A stretch of 64,000 nucleotides of DNA from Paenibacillus terricola. Lineage in GTDB: Bacteria > Bacillota > Bacilli > Paenibacillales > Paenibacillaceae. The position numbers were made by a program, and so were the translations under genes. The notes beneath the pieces were generated by a model. The model was not told the origin of the DNA. It was given only the letters and a program-made list of their open reading frames with translations, and ran no database searches. Location of the stretch: the NCBI RefSeq assembly GCF_014779765.1, contig NZ_JACXZA010000006.1, forward strand, positions 310,001-374,000, read 5' to 3'. The first letter of the stretch is position 1. Each line of letters begins with the position of its first letter. Below are positions 1 through 8,705 of the stretch, piece after piece.

Positions 1-1659
1 GGACAAGGATGCCGCAGCAGCGCCATTCGCCATCCAAGGCGCTAGCCCTGCTTCCGCGTTGCCGTTATCGATCAACTCCGACACCGAGGTGTCGAGCATG
101 GACACGTCATCGACATAGAAATCCATCAGATCATTCGTAGGATCCGGCGTCTGCACCCAAGGCGTCTCGATGAAAATAAACGTTTGCGAAATATCGGCAT
201 CGGCAGGCACCGTATACGTCCCCTCGATCGTGCCCCATTCGCCCTTCGCGATCGTCTTCGAGCCAAGGATCTTGATGCCCTGCCAGCTCGGACCATGCTG
301 AATGTCGAAGTTGAACGGCTTCGTGTCCGGACCGCTCGTATATTTCACCTTAGCGGAGAAGCGGTAGGTGACGCCTGTTTGGATTTTGCCCGTCGTCACC
401 TGTTTCGGACCGTCGCCCGTTAACGTCCTGCCCGATACGAGCAGCGCCTTCGAACCACTGCTATGTTCGGTATCCGTCGCGGCAACCGCCGCGCCATAGC
501 TCCCAACCCATGATGCGTCTTGCTCATTCTCGAAGCCGCCGTTCACCAGAATTTCTGTACCGCCGGTGGAGCTGGACGGAGCAGGTTGCGTGCTAACACT
601 TGCCTTCGGCTTCACAACCGTGTGATAGGCCGCTGCATGGCTGGCATTCTGATAGAACTCGTCCGACGCAGCTATCTTCGTAGTCGTTATCCCGTTCGAT
701 GGCAGCCCCGTGTCGATCGTTGCAGGCACTTTGCCGCCCGCACCGAACACAGGCCAGCCGTCCGTCCATGTGACCGGCACTAGATACGGAATCCGTCCGA
801 CCGCGCCGCGGTCGCCGAACAGCAGCGCATACCAATCCCCGTTCACCGTATCGATGATGCCGCCTTGCGCGATGCCTTGATCCTGCAGCGCGACTCTGCC
901 CTCGTAAGGTCCTGCAATCGAGTCCGAACGGAACACCAGCTCCGTACGCATGCCGCCCGTCGGCCACGTAATCAGGAAGACGTAGTACTTGCCGTTGATT
1001 TTCTGAATATGCGAGCCTTCTGCCGCCAATCCGACATTGTTTCCTGCAGCAAGGCTTGCATTCGGGATAATGACTTGATCGAGACCGCCCGGCTTAACGG
1101 CCGTCGCATCCGCGTTCAGCTCGGTAATTCGAATATCGCCGCCGCCGTCTACAAGATAGACTCGCCCGTCATCATCGAACAAGAGCGACATATCATGATG
1201 AAAGCCAAGCTCAGACTTCGTCCAAGGACCATGCTCGATATCCGTCGTTTGGAAAATGTACGTTTTGCCCGTTGTAGACGAGCTGAACGTCACATAATAC
1301 TTGCCATTGTTATATCGCAAACTGCTCGCCCACGAGCCCTTGCCGTACTCGTTCTGTCCGCTGCTCAGCGTCTGCTTCTCATCGTCTCCGAGCACATCGT
1401 AGACATAATTAACGATCTCCCAATGGATCAGATCGTACGACTTCATGATCGGCACGCCGGGATTCATATGCATCGTCGTGCTCGTCATGTAATAGGCATT
1501 ACCTACTCGGATCACATCGGGGTCCGGAACATCCGCCCAAATAACAGGATTATTCGAAGCGCTTACATTTTTCTCCGCAAATATCGGTGATACCGGGATC
1601 AAGCTCACTAGAAGCACAAGCGTCAACAACAGAGATAACCACTTTCGATTCATTCTCAT
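1..1659 (-). CDS. Secreted glycoside hydrolase family 43 protein, 3' end outside window
   Basis: The first 553 codons are visible; the gene runs off the left edge. Residues 1-28 are a signal peptide (MRMNRK, then a Leu/Val-rich core ending near IFAEK). The GH43 five-bladed propeller follows, with the general base in WADVPDP (D46), the pKa-modulating Asp in HHDMSLLFDDDG (D156) and the general acid in AAEGSH (E214). Residues about 395-520 look like a CBM4/9-type carbohydrate-binding module (NGGFE start, FYVDDVSM end). Expected substrates are arabinan or xylan side chains outside the cell. The ATG at 1659 follows GGAAGGAG at good spacing; a second in-frame ATG lies at 1653. Exact specificity cannot be read from sequence. 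Confidence 0.9.
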   Translation of the reverse strand, partial: MRMNRKWLSLLLTLVLLVSLIPVSPIFAEKNVSASNNPVIWADVPDPDVIRVGNAYYMTSTTMHMNPGVPIMKSYDLIHWEIVNYVYDVLGDDEKQTLSSGQNEYGKGSWASSLRYNNGKYYVTFSSSTTGKTYIFQTTDIEHGPWTKSELGFHHDMSLLFDDDGRVYLVDGGGDIRITELNADATAVKPGGLDQVIIPNASLAAGNNVGLAAEGSHIQKINGKYYVFLITWPTGGMRTELVFRSDSIAGPYEGRVALQDQGIAQGGIIDTVNGDWYALLFGDRGAVGRIPYLVPVTWTDGWPVFGAGGKVPATIDTGLPSNGITTTKIAASDEFYQNASHAAAYHTVVKPKASVSTQPAPSSSTGGTEILVNGGFENEQDASWVGSYGAAVAATDTEHSSGSKALLVSGRTLTGDGPKQVTTGKIQTGVTYRFSAKVKYTSGPDTKPFNFDIQHGPSWQGIKILGSKTIAKGEWGTIEGTYTVPADADISQTFIFIETPWVQTPDPTNDLMDFYVDDVSMLDTSVSELIDNGNAEAGLAPWMANGAAAASLS

Positions 1660-2015
1660 CAATATCTCCTTCCGAAACAATTAAGTTGTCAAGCTTTGTC
1701 TTTACATATAACTCCTATATCCTCGTGCACGGCGCATGCCAAATTGTACGGCGCCTTATTCGGACACCGACCACCTCCCTTCATATGGAATTCAATAAGC
1801 GCGATTTGAATCGTGATAGGTCTTATGCGAGAGTCTGTTATGTTGGAGATATCATTGTGAGAAAAGCGAGGGCTTGAGAGAGCATCTAACATGTGAGTAG
1901 GACTAAGTGTAGCGCCTTCAACAGGCTCCCAACAACCCGTGTAACCGTAGTTGTACAGCCTGCCGAATCGTGGTTGTTGTTGGACATGGTCATTCGGTTT
2001 GCCCATAACAAAGAC
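1660..2015. other. Upstream region of the GH43 gene, no convincing gene
   Basis: About 350 bases between the GH43 start and the yjdM-side terminator. Open frames exist on both strands but lack a ribosome binding site and have no protein-like composition. It presumably holds the promoter of the GH43 gene; I could not place -35 and -10 boxes with confidence. Confidence 0.4.
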
Positions 2016-2044
2016 ACTAAGGGCACCCGGCGGGTGCCCTTAGT
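2016..2044 (-). terminator. Strong hairpin terminator after yjdM-like gene
   Basis: A perfect 13-bp stem (ACTAAGGGCACCC pairing with GGGTGCCCTTAGT) closes a 3-nt loop. It lies 37 bases beyond the stop of the gene at 2081 and is followed on the minus strand by a loose T-rich run, so it probably ends that operon. Confidence 0.75.
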
Positions 2045-2080
2045 CATTTAGGGTAATCATACCCCTATATAGCTAGCTAG

Positions 2081-2425
2081 TTATACTTTCTTTACGAACT
2101 CGGACTTTAATTTCATCGCACCGAAACCATCGATTTTGCAATCAATATTATGATCTCCGTCAACGAGGCGGATATTTTTCACCTTCGTGCCTATTTTCAG
2201 AACAGATGAGGACCCTTTTACTTTTAGATCTTTGATGATGGTCACGGTGTCGCCATCGTTTAATACATTCCCGTTGGAATCTTTGATTGGTTCATTGTCT
2301 TCCCTGTTCTTCGCTTCCGATTCTTTGGGCCACTCATGGCTGCATTCCGGGCAAATCAATAACAATCCGTCCTCGTATGTGTACGCGGAGCCGCATGCAG
2401 GACAATTCGGAATTTCCGACATCAT
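2081..2425 (-). CDS. YjdM/PhnA-family zinc-ribbon protein
   Basis: 114 residues. The N-terminus is a zinc ribbon ([17 protein letters not shown]), followed by the conserved YjdM/PhnA domain with [20 protein letters not shown] and [20 protein letters not shown]. The family was once called alkylphosphonate utilisation protein PhnA, but its biochemical role is unsettled. The ATG overlaps the stop of the upstream Cys-rich gene (ATGA, 4 bases), which implies translational coupling. Family assignment is firm; function is unknown. Confidence 0.9.
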   Translation of the reverse strand: MMSEIPNCPACGSAYTYEDGLLLICPECSHEWPKESEAKNREDNEPIKDSNGNVLNDGDTVTIIKDLKVKGSSSVLKIGTKVKNIRLVDGDHNIDCKIDGFGAMKLKSEFVKKV

Positions 2426-3039
2426 TCATTCTCTCCTATCCTCTTATGGCATTCATCCAATTCGATCTGGAAACGACGAAACGGACTGGACAATGCTTTT
2501 ATGTTTCTCTCTATTCTCTTCCGCCGCTTCGGATCATTCTTGCAATGATTCAACTGGTCGATGTTCTTATCGATCTTATCCCGGAGCGTATGGATGAACC
2601 CTATCGCTGGATGCTTCGTTGCCAACTCCTGCAGATCAGCAGCCAATGCTTCGCTAAGTTTAGCGATTGAGCGCAGGTGCAGCGACTTGTCCACCGTTAC
2701 GTATTCCGGCGTATCATCTTCGCGATAGCTTTGACCCGGAACTTGCCTCCAAAAGCCATTCCATTCCTCCAGTTGATTCGTTGCATATAACAAATATTTG
2801 AGATAGCCGCACAACCATGCCGTACAGCTCGTATTGCGCGTCGTACATCCAATTCCATTCACAAGATGTCGACAACCGATACAGCAAGAGCCCCCGTATT
2901 TGATGCAAACGCTGCAAATCGATCCGGCACCGATCTCGTTCAACGCGTGGACGCCAATCTCGATCACGGCCTTTCTGCTCATGCTCAGGAGTTGGTCTGA
3001 ACCGGGCTTCGATTGTTCGTCAGGAATAAGGGTCGGCAT
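2422..3039 (-). CDS. Cys-rich protein of unknown function
   Basis: 205 residues. A cysteine cluster near residues 40-75 ([18 protein letters not shown], then [16 protein letters not shown]) suggests bound metal or disulfides; the C-terminal half is charged and helical. I do not recognise the family. The ATG at 3039 is chosen over an upstream in-frame TTG because GGAGGGGGAG lies just ahead of it. It is co-transcribed and translationally coupled with the yjdM-like gene. Its promoter region carries the same TCAAATA-TCAAA motif found ahead of the SulP gene, so it may belong to the regulon of the neighbouring ArsR-type protein. Confidence 0.75.
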   Translation of the reverse strand: MPTLIPDEQSKPGSDQLLSMSRKAVIEIGVHALNEIGAGSICSVCIKYGGSCCIGCRHLVNGIGCTTRNTSCTAWLCGYLKYLLYATNQLEEWNGFWRQVPGQSYREDDTPEYVTVDKSLHLRSIAKLSEALAADLQELATKHPAIGFIHTLRDKIDKNIDQLNHCKNDPKRRKRIERNIKALSSPFRRFQIELDECHKRIGENE

Positions 3040-3064
3040 TGCTCCCCCTCCACTCTTCAAAAAA

Positions 3065-3124
3065 TCAAATATTCAAAAATATAAATATAACATGTATTAT
3101 AAAATAGATTCGAACAAATAACAA
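3065..3124 (-). promoter_or_regulatory. Promoter and operator-like motif for the Cys-rich gene
   Basis: On the minus strand there is a -35 TTGTTA (3124-3119), a 17-bp spacer and a perfect -10 TATAAT (3101-3096). Just downstream, at 3065-3077, lies TCAAATATTCAAA (plus-strand reading), a near copy of the sequence at 3704-3716 ahead of the SulP gene. A repressor bound there would block early transcription. Confidence 0.6.
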
Positions 3125-3161
3125 TTCATGCTCAGGCTAATTCGTAATCACGAAGTGTGAT

Positions 3162-3189
3162 TTGAAATGTGCTATTATAGCTATATATT
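3162..3189 (+). promoter_or_regulatory. Candidate promoter of the ArsR-type gene
   Basis: TTGAAA at 3162-3167, a 16-bp spacer and TATATT at 3184-3189 form a plausible sigma-A promoter. The -35 sits inside ATTTGAAA, which contains one copy of the TTTGA half-motif repeated at the two neighbouring promoters, consistent with autoregulation. Confidence 0.5.
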
Positions 3190-3220
3190 CTAAAGTTCTG
3201 GTGTTAAGGAGCATTGCGCT

Positions 3221-3556
3221 ATGAATCAGTATCAAACTATTCATCAATTTAAAGCCGACTTCTTTAAAGCATTAGCTCATCCCATGCGAATACGAATACT
3301 TGAAGTTCTAAGCGAAGGCGATCGAAACGTCAATGAATTGCAAAGCATTCTGGGTTCGGAAGGCTCCGCCGTTTCACAGCAGCTGTCCGTGCTGCGCAAT
3401 AAAAATGTAGTGAGCGGCATAAAAGATGGAACCTCGGTCATATATTCCTTGCGAGATCCGTTGATTAAGGACCTGCTGGCCGTCGCCAAGCAGATATTCG
3501 ACAATCATCTCGTCGACGCCATTTCGCTGCTTGAGGTCATTCGAAATGAGCAATAA
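3221..3556 (+). CDS. ArsR/SmtB-family transcriptional regulator
   Basis: 111 residues with the ArsR winged-helix fold: FFKALAHPMRIRILEVL (helices 1-3), then the recognition helix SAVSQQLSVLRNKNVVSGIKDG and wing SVIYSLRD. It has no cysteine and lacks the metal-binding ELCVCDL motif, so it may sense something other than a thiol-bound metal. AAGGAG lies 9 bases before the ATG. It sits between a Cys-rich operon and a SulP transporter, both of which carry a shared operator-like motif, and probably represses them. Confidence 0.88.
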   Translation: MNQYQTIHQFKADFFKALAHPMRIRILEVLSEGDRNVNELQSILGSEGSAVSQQLSVLRNKNVVSGIKDGTSVIYSLRDPLIKDLLAVAKQIFDNHLVDAISLLEVIRNEQ

Positions 3557-3573
3557 CCGATGCAATAACCTTT

Positions 3574-3617
3574 AAAACAAGGGTATCCATGAGCAATTTC
3601 AAGGAGAGCCTTGTTTT
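3574..3617 (+). terminator. Probable terminator after the ArsR-type gene
   Basis: AAAACAAGG (3574-3582) pairs with CCTTGTTTT (3609-3617), followed by T residues. The loop is large (26 bases), so this is a moderate call. Confidence 0.45.
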
Positions 3618-3664
3618 TTGCTTTTAACCACCCATTTTCGGGGAAACCATTCGAATTCTAGCGT

Positions 3665-3716
3665 TTGACTACGGCAGTGGTCAGAGGTACATTTTCTATA
3701 TATTCAAATAATCAAA
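3665..3716 (+). promoter_or_regulatory. SulP promoter with operator-like repeat
   Basis: TTGACT (3665-3670), a 17-bp spacer and TACATT (3688-3693) form a candidate promoter. TCAAATAATCAAA at 3704-3716 overlaps the expected start of transcription and matches 12 of 13 bases of the motif at 3065-3077. Confidence 0.55.
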
Positions 3717-3740
3717 TATATGAGAATAGAAGGCGAACAG

Positions 3741-5471
3741 ATGAAATGGATGGGTAGATACAAGGGCTATCATGCAGCTGCCTTTCGCAAGGATATCGTC
3801 TCGGGGTTCATCGTCGGCATTATCGCCATTCCATTAGGGATGGCGTTTGCTATTGCGTCTGGAGTCAAACCCGAATACGGCATTTATACCACGATCATTG
3901 CCGGGATATTGATCTCTTTGCTCGGAGGCTCGAGATTTCAAATTGGAGGTCCGACTGGCGCTTTTATTCCCATTCTGTTCGCAATCGTCTTGCAATACGG
4001 TTACGACAATTTATTGCTGGCTGGACTGATGGCCGGAATTATCCTTGTTCTGATGGGCATATTCAGGCTTGGAGCATTGATCAAATTTATTCCTCGTCCT
4101 GTAACGATCGGATTCACAGCCGGAATTGCTGTCATCATCTTCAGCGGTCAGATCAAGAACTTATTAGGTCTGAGAGGCATGAAGAATCATGAATCTTTTA
4201 TTGCGAACATGCAGGAAATTGCAAGGCACTTGGCGACCGTTAATAGCTACAGCGTCATCACGGCAGCCATCTGTCTAGCGGTTGCTCTCCTAACGTCGAG
4301 GTTGCTGCCTAGAATACCGGGCTCCTTGACGGGACTCGTCGCATCCAGCGTTGTCGCAGCCTTGTTCTTCCAAGGGCATGTCGCAACGATCGGTTCCTCA
4401 TTCGGAGCGATTCCGAGCGAGCTGCCCCATTTTTATATGCCGGATTTAACATGGGATCGATTGCGGACGCTGCTTCAGCCTGCGTTCATCATCGCGATGC
4501 TCGGCGGCATCGAATCCTTGCTATCGGCCGTTGTGGCCGACGGCATGACCGGGACCCGCCATAACAGCAATCGCGAGCTGATCGGGCAAGGCATCGCGAA
4601 CATCGTCGCCCCTCTCTTCGGCGGAATTCCGGCGACCGGCGCCATCGCACGAACAGCGACCAATATTAGAAACGGGGCAGCGTCTCCCATTTCCGGCATC
4701 GTGCATGGCGTTGTCGTTTTCCTTGTCCTTATTCTATTTGCCCCTTACGCTTCGAATATCCCGCTCGCCAGCATGGCTCCCATTCTGATGCTGGTTGCGT
4801 GGAATATGAGCGAACGCAAGGAGTTTGCCCATATCCTCAAGACGAGAACAAGCGACTCGATCGTCCTGCTGATTACCTTTGCACTGACCGTGCTCACGAG
4901 CTTGCCGACGGCCGTCGAAGTCGGCCTGGCCTTATCTGTGCTTCTGTTCATGAAGCGAATGAGCGAGTCGCTGAACGTATCCAAAGTACTGCCCGACATC
5001 GCGGACAAACGCGCCAAGGTGAAAGCCTATATGGTTAGCGAAGCTCATGATTGTCCGCAGATCAGCATTTTCAGCCTGGAGGGTCCCTTGTTTTTTGGCA
5101 CCGCCAATATTTTCGAGAAATCGATGGCCGACGCGCTTCTCCCCAACCTTCAAGTGGTCATTATACGCATGGCGAAAGTACCCTATGTAGATATGACAGG
5201 CGAATCTAAGCTGGCCCGATTGGTTAACGATATCAAGCGAACAGGCGGAACTGTTCTAATCTCGGGCGCTCAACCGCAGTCTCTGGACGTATTCAAGAAG
5301 ACCGGTTTGCAAGCCATTATCGGAGAGCAACACTTCTTCGAGCGTACGGGCGATGCCATTGATTATGCCCTCGCTCGAATCGACGTCCATGCGTGTAAGG
5401 GGTGCAAGCATTTCGCGTTCCGGGAATGCACGGTATTGTCAGATGTACCGGATGTGCCTAGAAGCCTCTAA
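3741..5471 (+). CDS. SulP-family anion transporter with STAS domain
   Basis: 576 residues. The SulP membrane domain occupies about residues 15-385 with many hydrophobic helices and the family signature region GIIAIPLGMAFAIASGVKPE. A STAS domain follows (about 420-550; SIFSLEGPLFFGTA, VDMTGESKL). Family members import sulfate, bicarbonate or other anions; the substrate here is unknown. The C-terminus has an unusual cysteine tail, CKGCKHFAFREC. ATG 3741 is preferred because GAAGG lies 7 bases upstream; the earlier in-frame ATG at 3720 has no ribosome site and overlaps the operator-like repeat. Confidence 0.9.
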   Translation: MKWMGRYKGYHAAAFRKDIVSGFIVGIIAIPLGMAFAIASGVKPEYGIYTTIIAGILISLLGGSRFQIGGPTGAFIPILFAIVLQYGYDNLLLAGLMAGIILVLMGIFRLGALIKFIPRPVTIGFTAGIAVIIFSGQIKNLLGLRGMKNHESFIANMQEIARHLATVNSYSVITAAICLAVALLTSRLLPRIPGSLTGLVASSVVAALFFQGHVATIGSSFGAIPSELPHFYMPDLTWDRLRTLLQPAFIIAMLGGIESLLSAVVADGMTGTRHNSNRELIGQGIANIVAPLFGGIPATGAIARTATNIRNGAASPISGIVHGVVVFLVLILFAPYASNIPLASMAPILMLVAWNMSERKEFAHILKTRTSDSIVLLITFALTVLTSLPTAVEVGLALSVLLFMKRMSESLNVSKVLPDIADKRAKVKAYMVSEAHDCPQISIFSLEGPLFFGTANIFEKSMADALLPNLQVVIIRMAKVPYVDMTGESKLARLVNDIKRTGGTVLISGAQPQSLDVFKKTGLQAIIGEQHFFERTGDAIDYALARIDVHACKGCKHFAFRECTVLSDVPDVPRSL

Positions 5472-5502
5472 TTAAGGAACATGCTTTTTGATAGTAGTCG
5501 AA

Positions 5503-5530
5503 CAGCCTGCCGGATCCTTCCGGCAGGCTG
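5503..5530. terminator. Bidirectional terminator between SulP and GNAT genes
   Basis: CAGCCTGCCGG (5503-5513) pairs with CCGGCAGGCTG (5520-5530) across a 6-base loop, located between two convergent genes. T-tracts are short on both sides. Confidence 0.65.
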
Positions 5531-5561
5531 CGTTATTGAACGTACCCGATAGATCAACAAA

Positions 5562-6098
5562 TTATAATAACTTGAATAATTCCAAGTTCGCATACGTGCT
5601 ATCCGAATGAACCTTGTCTCCGTAGATTCCGCTTATTCCGTTAAAACCTGCCTTCGTCCAGAACCTGATTGCAGGCCAGTTTCTAACTGCTACATTTGCC
5701 CTGATTTCCTTATATCCCCGTTTCTTGAGCTCGATACACAATTGACTTACCGCTTCTTGACCAAATCCGAGGCCCTGTTGTTCCCTGCTTATATACAGAA
5801 AGACGAGATAAGCTGAATCACTTCGGGGATAACCATGGTACACGCTTAAAATCCCGATTATTTCATTGCGACTGTTACGTCGAACCGTAAACAACCGATA
5901 ATTTTGTTTATTTCCTTCAGGGGGCAAATCTCCCTTGCGAATCCAATGTTCGATTTGATTGGCATTATATTCATTTCCGTCCCACAGATTAATAGACTGA
6001 CTGTTTAAATAGAAGCGTACTTCCCTTATTTCGTTTTCCGATATTTTTAGAAATGCGAGATTATTAGACCCCCATCTGTCAGGTAGAACGGCTATCAC
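5562..6098 (-). CDS. GNAT-family N-acetyltransferase
   Basis: 178 residues. The acetyl-CoA binding region is visible as VFLYISREQQGLGFGQEAVSQL, followed by the typical AVRNWPAIRFWTKAGF. Residues 1-70 form the variable substrate-binding part. The start is a GTG with AAGGAG about 11 bases upstream. It is monocistronic and convergent with the SulP gene. The substrate cannot be predicted. Confidence 0.82.
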   Translation of the reverse strand: MIAVLPDRWGSNNLAFLKISENEIREVRFYLNSQSINLWDGNEYNANQIEHWIRKGDLPPEGNKQNYRLFTVRRNSRNEIIGILSVYHGYPRSDSAYLVFLYISREQQGLGFGQEAVSQLCIELKKRGYKEIRANVAVRNWPAIRFWTKAGFNGISGIYGDKVHSDSTYANLELFKLL

Positions 6099-6202
6099 TT
6101 AGCAACAACTCCTTAGACACTTATCTAATTTAATAGTAGTCTAATTAATGTTTTTTGAAAAGCCGCAATTATTTATTACGATGAGTCGTATAAATATTTC
6201 TC

Positions 6203-6418
6203 TCAATTGCGATTCAGCTTAAGACCGTTCATAACATAGGGACGAACCATGTTTAGTAGCAAATCGGTCCGATCATATTTCCCAACTGTTAACCAATGAA
6301 GCGCTGCGCCATAAATTGCCGAAGCTGTCATGGCCGAAATGATCTCTGTATGGTAACGGTCTGCTCCATAGCAGGTGTCTCCTTTCAATAAAATACTTAC
6401 TATCGTCTGCTGCAACAT
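6203..6418 (-). pseudogene. C-terminal relic of a TetR-family regulator
   Basis: The frame encodes TASAIYGAALHWLTVGKYDR and ends PYVMNGLKLN, typical of TetR C-terminal dimerisation domains. An in-frame stop lies directly ahead of the first ATG and no helix-turn-helix region exists upstream. It is divergent from the P450 gene, so it may be the remains of that gene's former repressor. Confidence 0.5.
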
Positions 6419-6538
6419 TTAGTCGGGACGAACGCCAGACACTTGCCGTCTAAATGAAGATTTTGTTCTACATCGATTTTCTATGAAATAACAATTAGAG
6501 GTTCGAAAAAATAGAATTGGGACAGGAGTGATATATTT

Positions 6539-7750
6539 ATGTTTTCGTATGCAAACCTTGATCTGTCATCGCCTGAGTTCAAAAAAAATGCCCATGAGAT
6601 TTACAAGCAGCTCAGGCAAAATGAACCGCTTCTCGAAATTGCAATGCCGGATGGGCAGAGGGCATGGCTCTCCACACGCTATGACGATGCCATACAAATA
6701 TTGAAAGATGACGAACGTTTTACGAAGAATTTACAATCTCTATCGCCTGAAGATTATTCGGCGATCATGCCCCATAAAGAAATGGATCTGATCAGCAAAC
6801 AGATGCTCTCCAGCGACCCGCCCGATCATGCCCGTCTTCGTTCCATCGTATCTAAAGCTTTTTCCCCCCAGATGATTGAAGACATGCAGAATGAAATTCA
6901 GCGAATAACCGATGATCTAATTGACCGAATTCAGGAAAAAGGAAGCATGGAGATTATCGCAGACTTTGCATTTCCGCTTCCAATCATCGTGATTAGTCAG
7001 ATGTTAGGCATTCCAGAGAATGATCATTATCTGGTTAAAAAATGGTCCAGCGACTTCATTGAGTCTGCCAATAATCGTGATAAGCTGAAAGAAGCATTCC
7101 CTTCCATCCAGGCTTTTGGCAGGTATATAGACGAGCTCATCACCGAGAGAAGGAAGCATCCCGGTTCCGATTTGATCAGCATGCTAATCCAAGCTCACGA
7201 TAACAGAGATAGGCTGACTGCTGAAGAGTTGTCCTCCACGATTTGGCTGCTCATTGTCGCCGGGCATGAAACGACAGTCAATCTGATTGGCAACGGACTC
7301 CTCGCCTTATTGGAAAATCCGGATCAATTACGCTTGTGGCGCAGCGATCCGGCCTTAGCCCAACCGGGCATCGAAGAATTACTTAGGTATTACAGTCCCG
7401 TCGAGATTGCCACATCCCGTTGGGCCAGACACGACTTTACATGGCACGGAAAAAATGTACGCAAAAGCGATTTGATTTTCGTAGGCTTGGCAGCTGCCAA
7501 TCGCGATCCCGACCAGTTCGAGAATCCCGACCGACTGGATATTACGAGAAAGAAAAACAAGCACATGGCGTTCGGAAACGGCATTCATTTCTGCCTCGGT
7601 GCACCGCTTGCCCGGTTGGAAGGAAAGATCGCTTTGTCGACATTGCTTCGGCGATTACCTAACCTGCGTATTGATACAACTTCTGAAGAGCTTAAATGGC
7701 GATCGGGCATCTTGATGCGAGGTTTAGAACGGTTTCCTGTTACATTTTGA
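6539..7750 (+). CDS. Cytochrome P450 (CYP107-like)
   Basis: 403 residues, the usual length of a soluble bacterial class I P450. Diagnostic motifs are the oxygen-activation helix I AGHETT (241-246), the ExxR of helix K (EELLRYYSP, E280-R283) and the heme loop FGNGIHFCLGAPLARLEG with axial Cys352. Soluble enzymes of this kind hydroxylate small lipophilic substrates using external ferredoxin partners; none is encoded nearby. GGAG lies upstream of the ATG. The gene is flanked by a TetR relic and a strong terminator, so it is monocistronic. The substrate is unknown. Confidence 0.93.
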   Translation: MFSYANLDLSSPEFKKNAHEIYKQLRQNEPLLEIAMPDGQRAWLSTRYDDAIQILKDDERFTKNLQSLSPEDYSAIMPHKEMDLISKQMLSSDPPDHARLRSIVSKAFSPQMIEDMQNEIQRITDDLIDRIQEKGSMEIIADFAFPLPIIVISQMLGIPENDHYLVKKWSSDFIESANNRDKLKEAFPSIQAFGRYIDELITERRKHPGSDLISMLIQAHDNRDRLTAEELSSTIWLLIVAGHETTVNLIGNGLLALLENPDQLRLWRSDPALAQPGIEELLRYYSPVEIATSRWARHDFTWHGKNVRKSDLIFVGLAAANRDPDQFENPDRLDITRKKNKHMAFGNGIHFCLGAPLARLEGKIALSTLLRRLPNLRIDTTSEELKWRSGILMRGLERFPVTF

Positions 7751-7860
7751 ATGCATTAAAGTCGGTTCTATTAGTTTTCATTTGAAGCAGATAGAAACAT
7801 TACCCAATTGATTCTACGATTCTTAATGGATCCTTTTTTTTTAGCTATCCTACCGATAAG

Positions 7861-7897
7861 CAACAAAGCTGCCGATCTTACGCCGGCAGCTTTGTTG
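7861..7897 (+). terminator. Terminator downstream of the P450 gene
   Basis: A 14-bp stem, CAACAAAGCTGCCG (7861-7874) with CGGCAGCTTTGTTG (7884-7897), 9-base loop, about 110 bases past the stop. The T-tail is weak. Confidence 0.6.
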
Positions 7898-7982
7898 CGT
7901 TGAAGTTATTCAACTATTGTTCCTCGTTAAGCCTGAGTGAGGAAACTGAATCATTTCGAGGGAGTTCAACTCACGATTATTT

Positions 7983-8278
7983 TTAATTCGTTAATTTATA
8001 CACCTTAAGTAACTTAGAACTTAATTTATCGAATTCCTTCAACAGTTCTTCGGCGTTACTAGAATATTTACTTTGTATATAAAACCTGCTACAGGTATAA
8101 AAAAGGGCACCAACCAATTCTTTAGATACCAATCCTTCCTCATTGAATCTTTATAATCATCCAGAGTTATATGTAGCAGTTGAATTAAGTCCCCATGTCT
8201 GAATTGAGCTATCGTATCCCGATAGCGTAATGTCATCAAGTGAAACGTGCTCTTATAATCCTTTGGATTAAACTTCAC
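7983..8278 (-). pseudogene. Hypothetical protein gene with a frameshift in an A6/T6 run
   Basis: Read from the GTG at 8278, the frame gives KFNPKDYKSTFHLMTLRY and continues to KNWLVPFF, then stops at 8039 after an unlikely tail. If one base is added in the homopolymer at 8099-8104, the frame continues through FYIQSKYSSNAEELLKEFDK and LSSKLLKVYKLTN to a stop at 7983. That tail has a normal helical composition, so a one-base loss is the simplest explanation. The family is unknown. The frame follows directly on the damaged Ig-like lipoprotein gene. Confidence 0.5.
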
Positions 8279-8286
8279 TATAACAG

Positions 8287-8647
8287 CTAATCTATTGTAA
8301 ACTCCGCCGCCAAGTAGTGTTTATCGTGGTCGCCTGCTTTTCTAAAATCGAGTATATCTATCAAATGAGTAAACGCCATCTATGGCAATAGGGACTTGAT
8401 ACCAACTACCTTCAATTTTCTTTTCCAATAAAAAAAATTCACCATAAATACAATGCTTATCAGAGGTATTATCAAATACTACCGTCAATCCAGTAGAGGT
8501 AACCGTTCCTTTCTTAACAATCAACGTTACTCCATCAAGGTCGTTGACAGTTTCATATTTTGTAGGTTCCCAATCAGTATTTTCTCCTGTATTGGTTTTT
8601 TCTTTAGCATCAGAGCATCCGACTACTAGAAAAGAAAAAAAAAGCAC
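8287..8647 (-). pseudogene. Damaged Ig-like-domain lipoprotein gene
   Basis: The N-terminus carries a lipobox (FFSFLVVGCSD), then a beta-rich region (GLTVVFDNTSDKHC, FLLEKKIEGSWYQVP) like Bacillus Ig-like lipoproteins. After DGVYSFDRY the frame ends early, but in another frame the typical family C-terminus ILDFRKAGDHDKHYLAAEF is found, ending at 8287. An internal deletion has therefore removed part of the domain and shifted the frame. The first codons lie inside the poly-T of the neighbouring terminator, so the 5' end also looks truncated. Confidence 0.6.
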
Positions 8648-8668
8648 CCACCTCGAAAAGGTGAGTGC
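8644..8668 (-). terminator. Terminator of the gene at 8706
   Basis: On the minus strand GCACTCACCT pairs with AGGTGGGTGC across a TTTCG loop and is followed by at least eight T residues, a classic intrinsic terminator. Confidence 0.8.
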
Positions 8669-8705
8669 TCTCGTCTCCCGCTTGCTCAGCGACTCTGGGA
8701 AAAGC

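Noticed and set aside
1689-2006. Minus-strand open frame of 105 codons upstream of the GH43 gene
   Set aside because: No ribosome binding site, no recognisable domain, and it overlaps the expected promoter of the GH43 gene.
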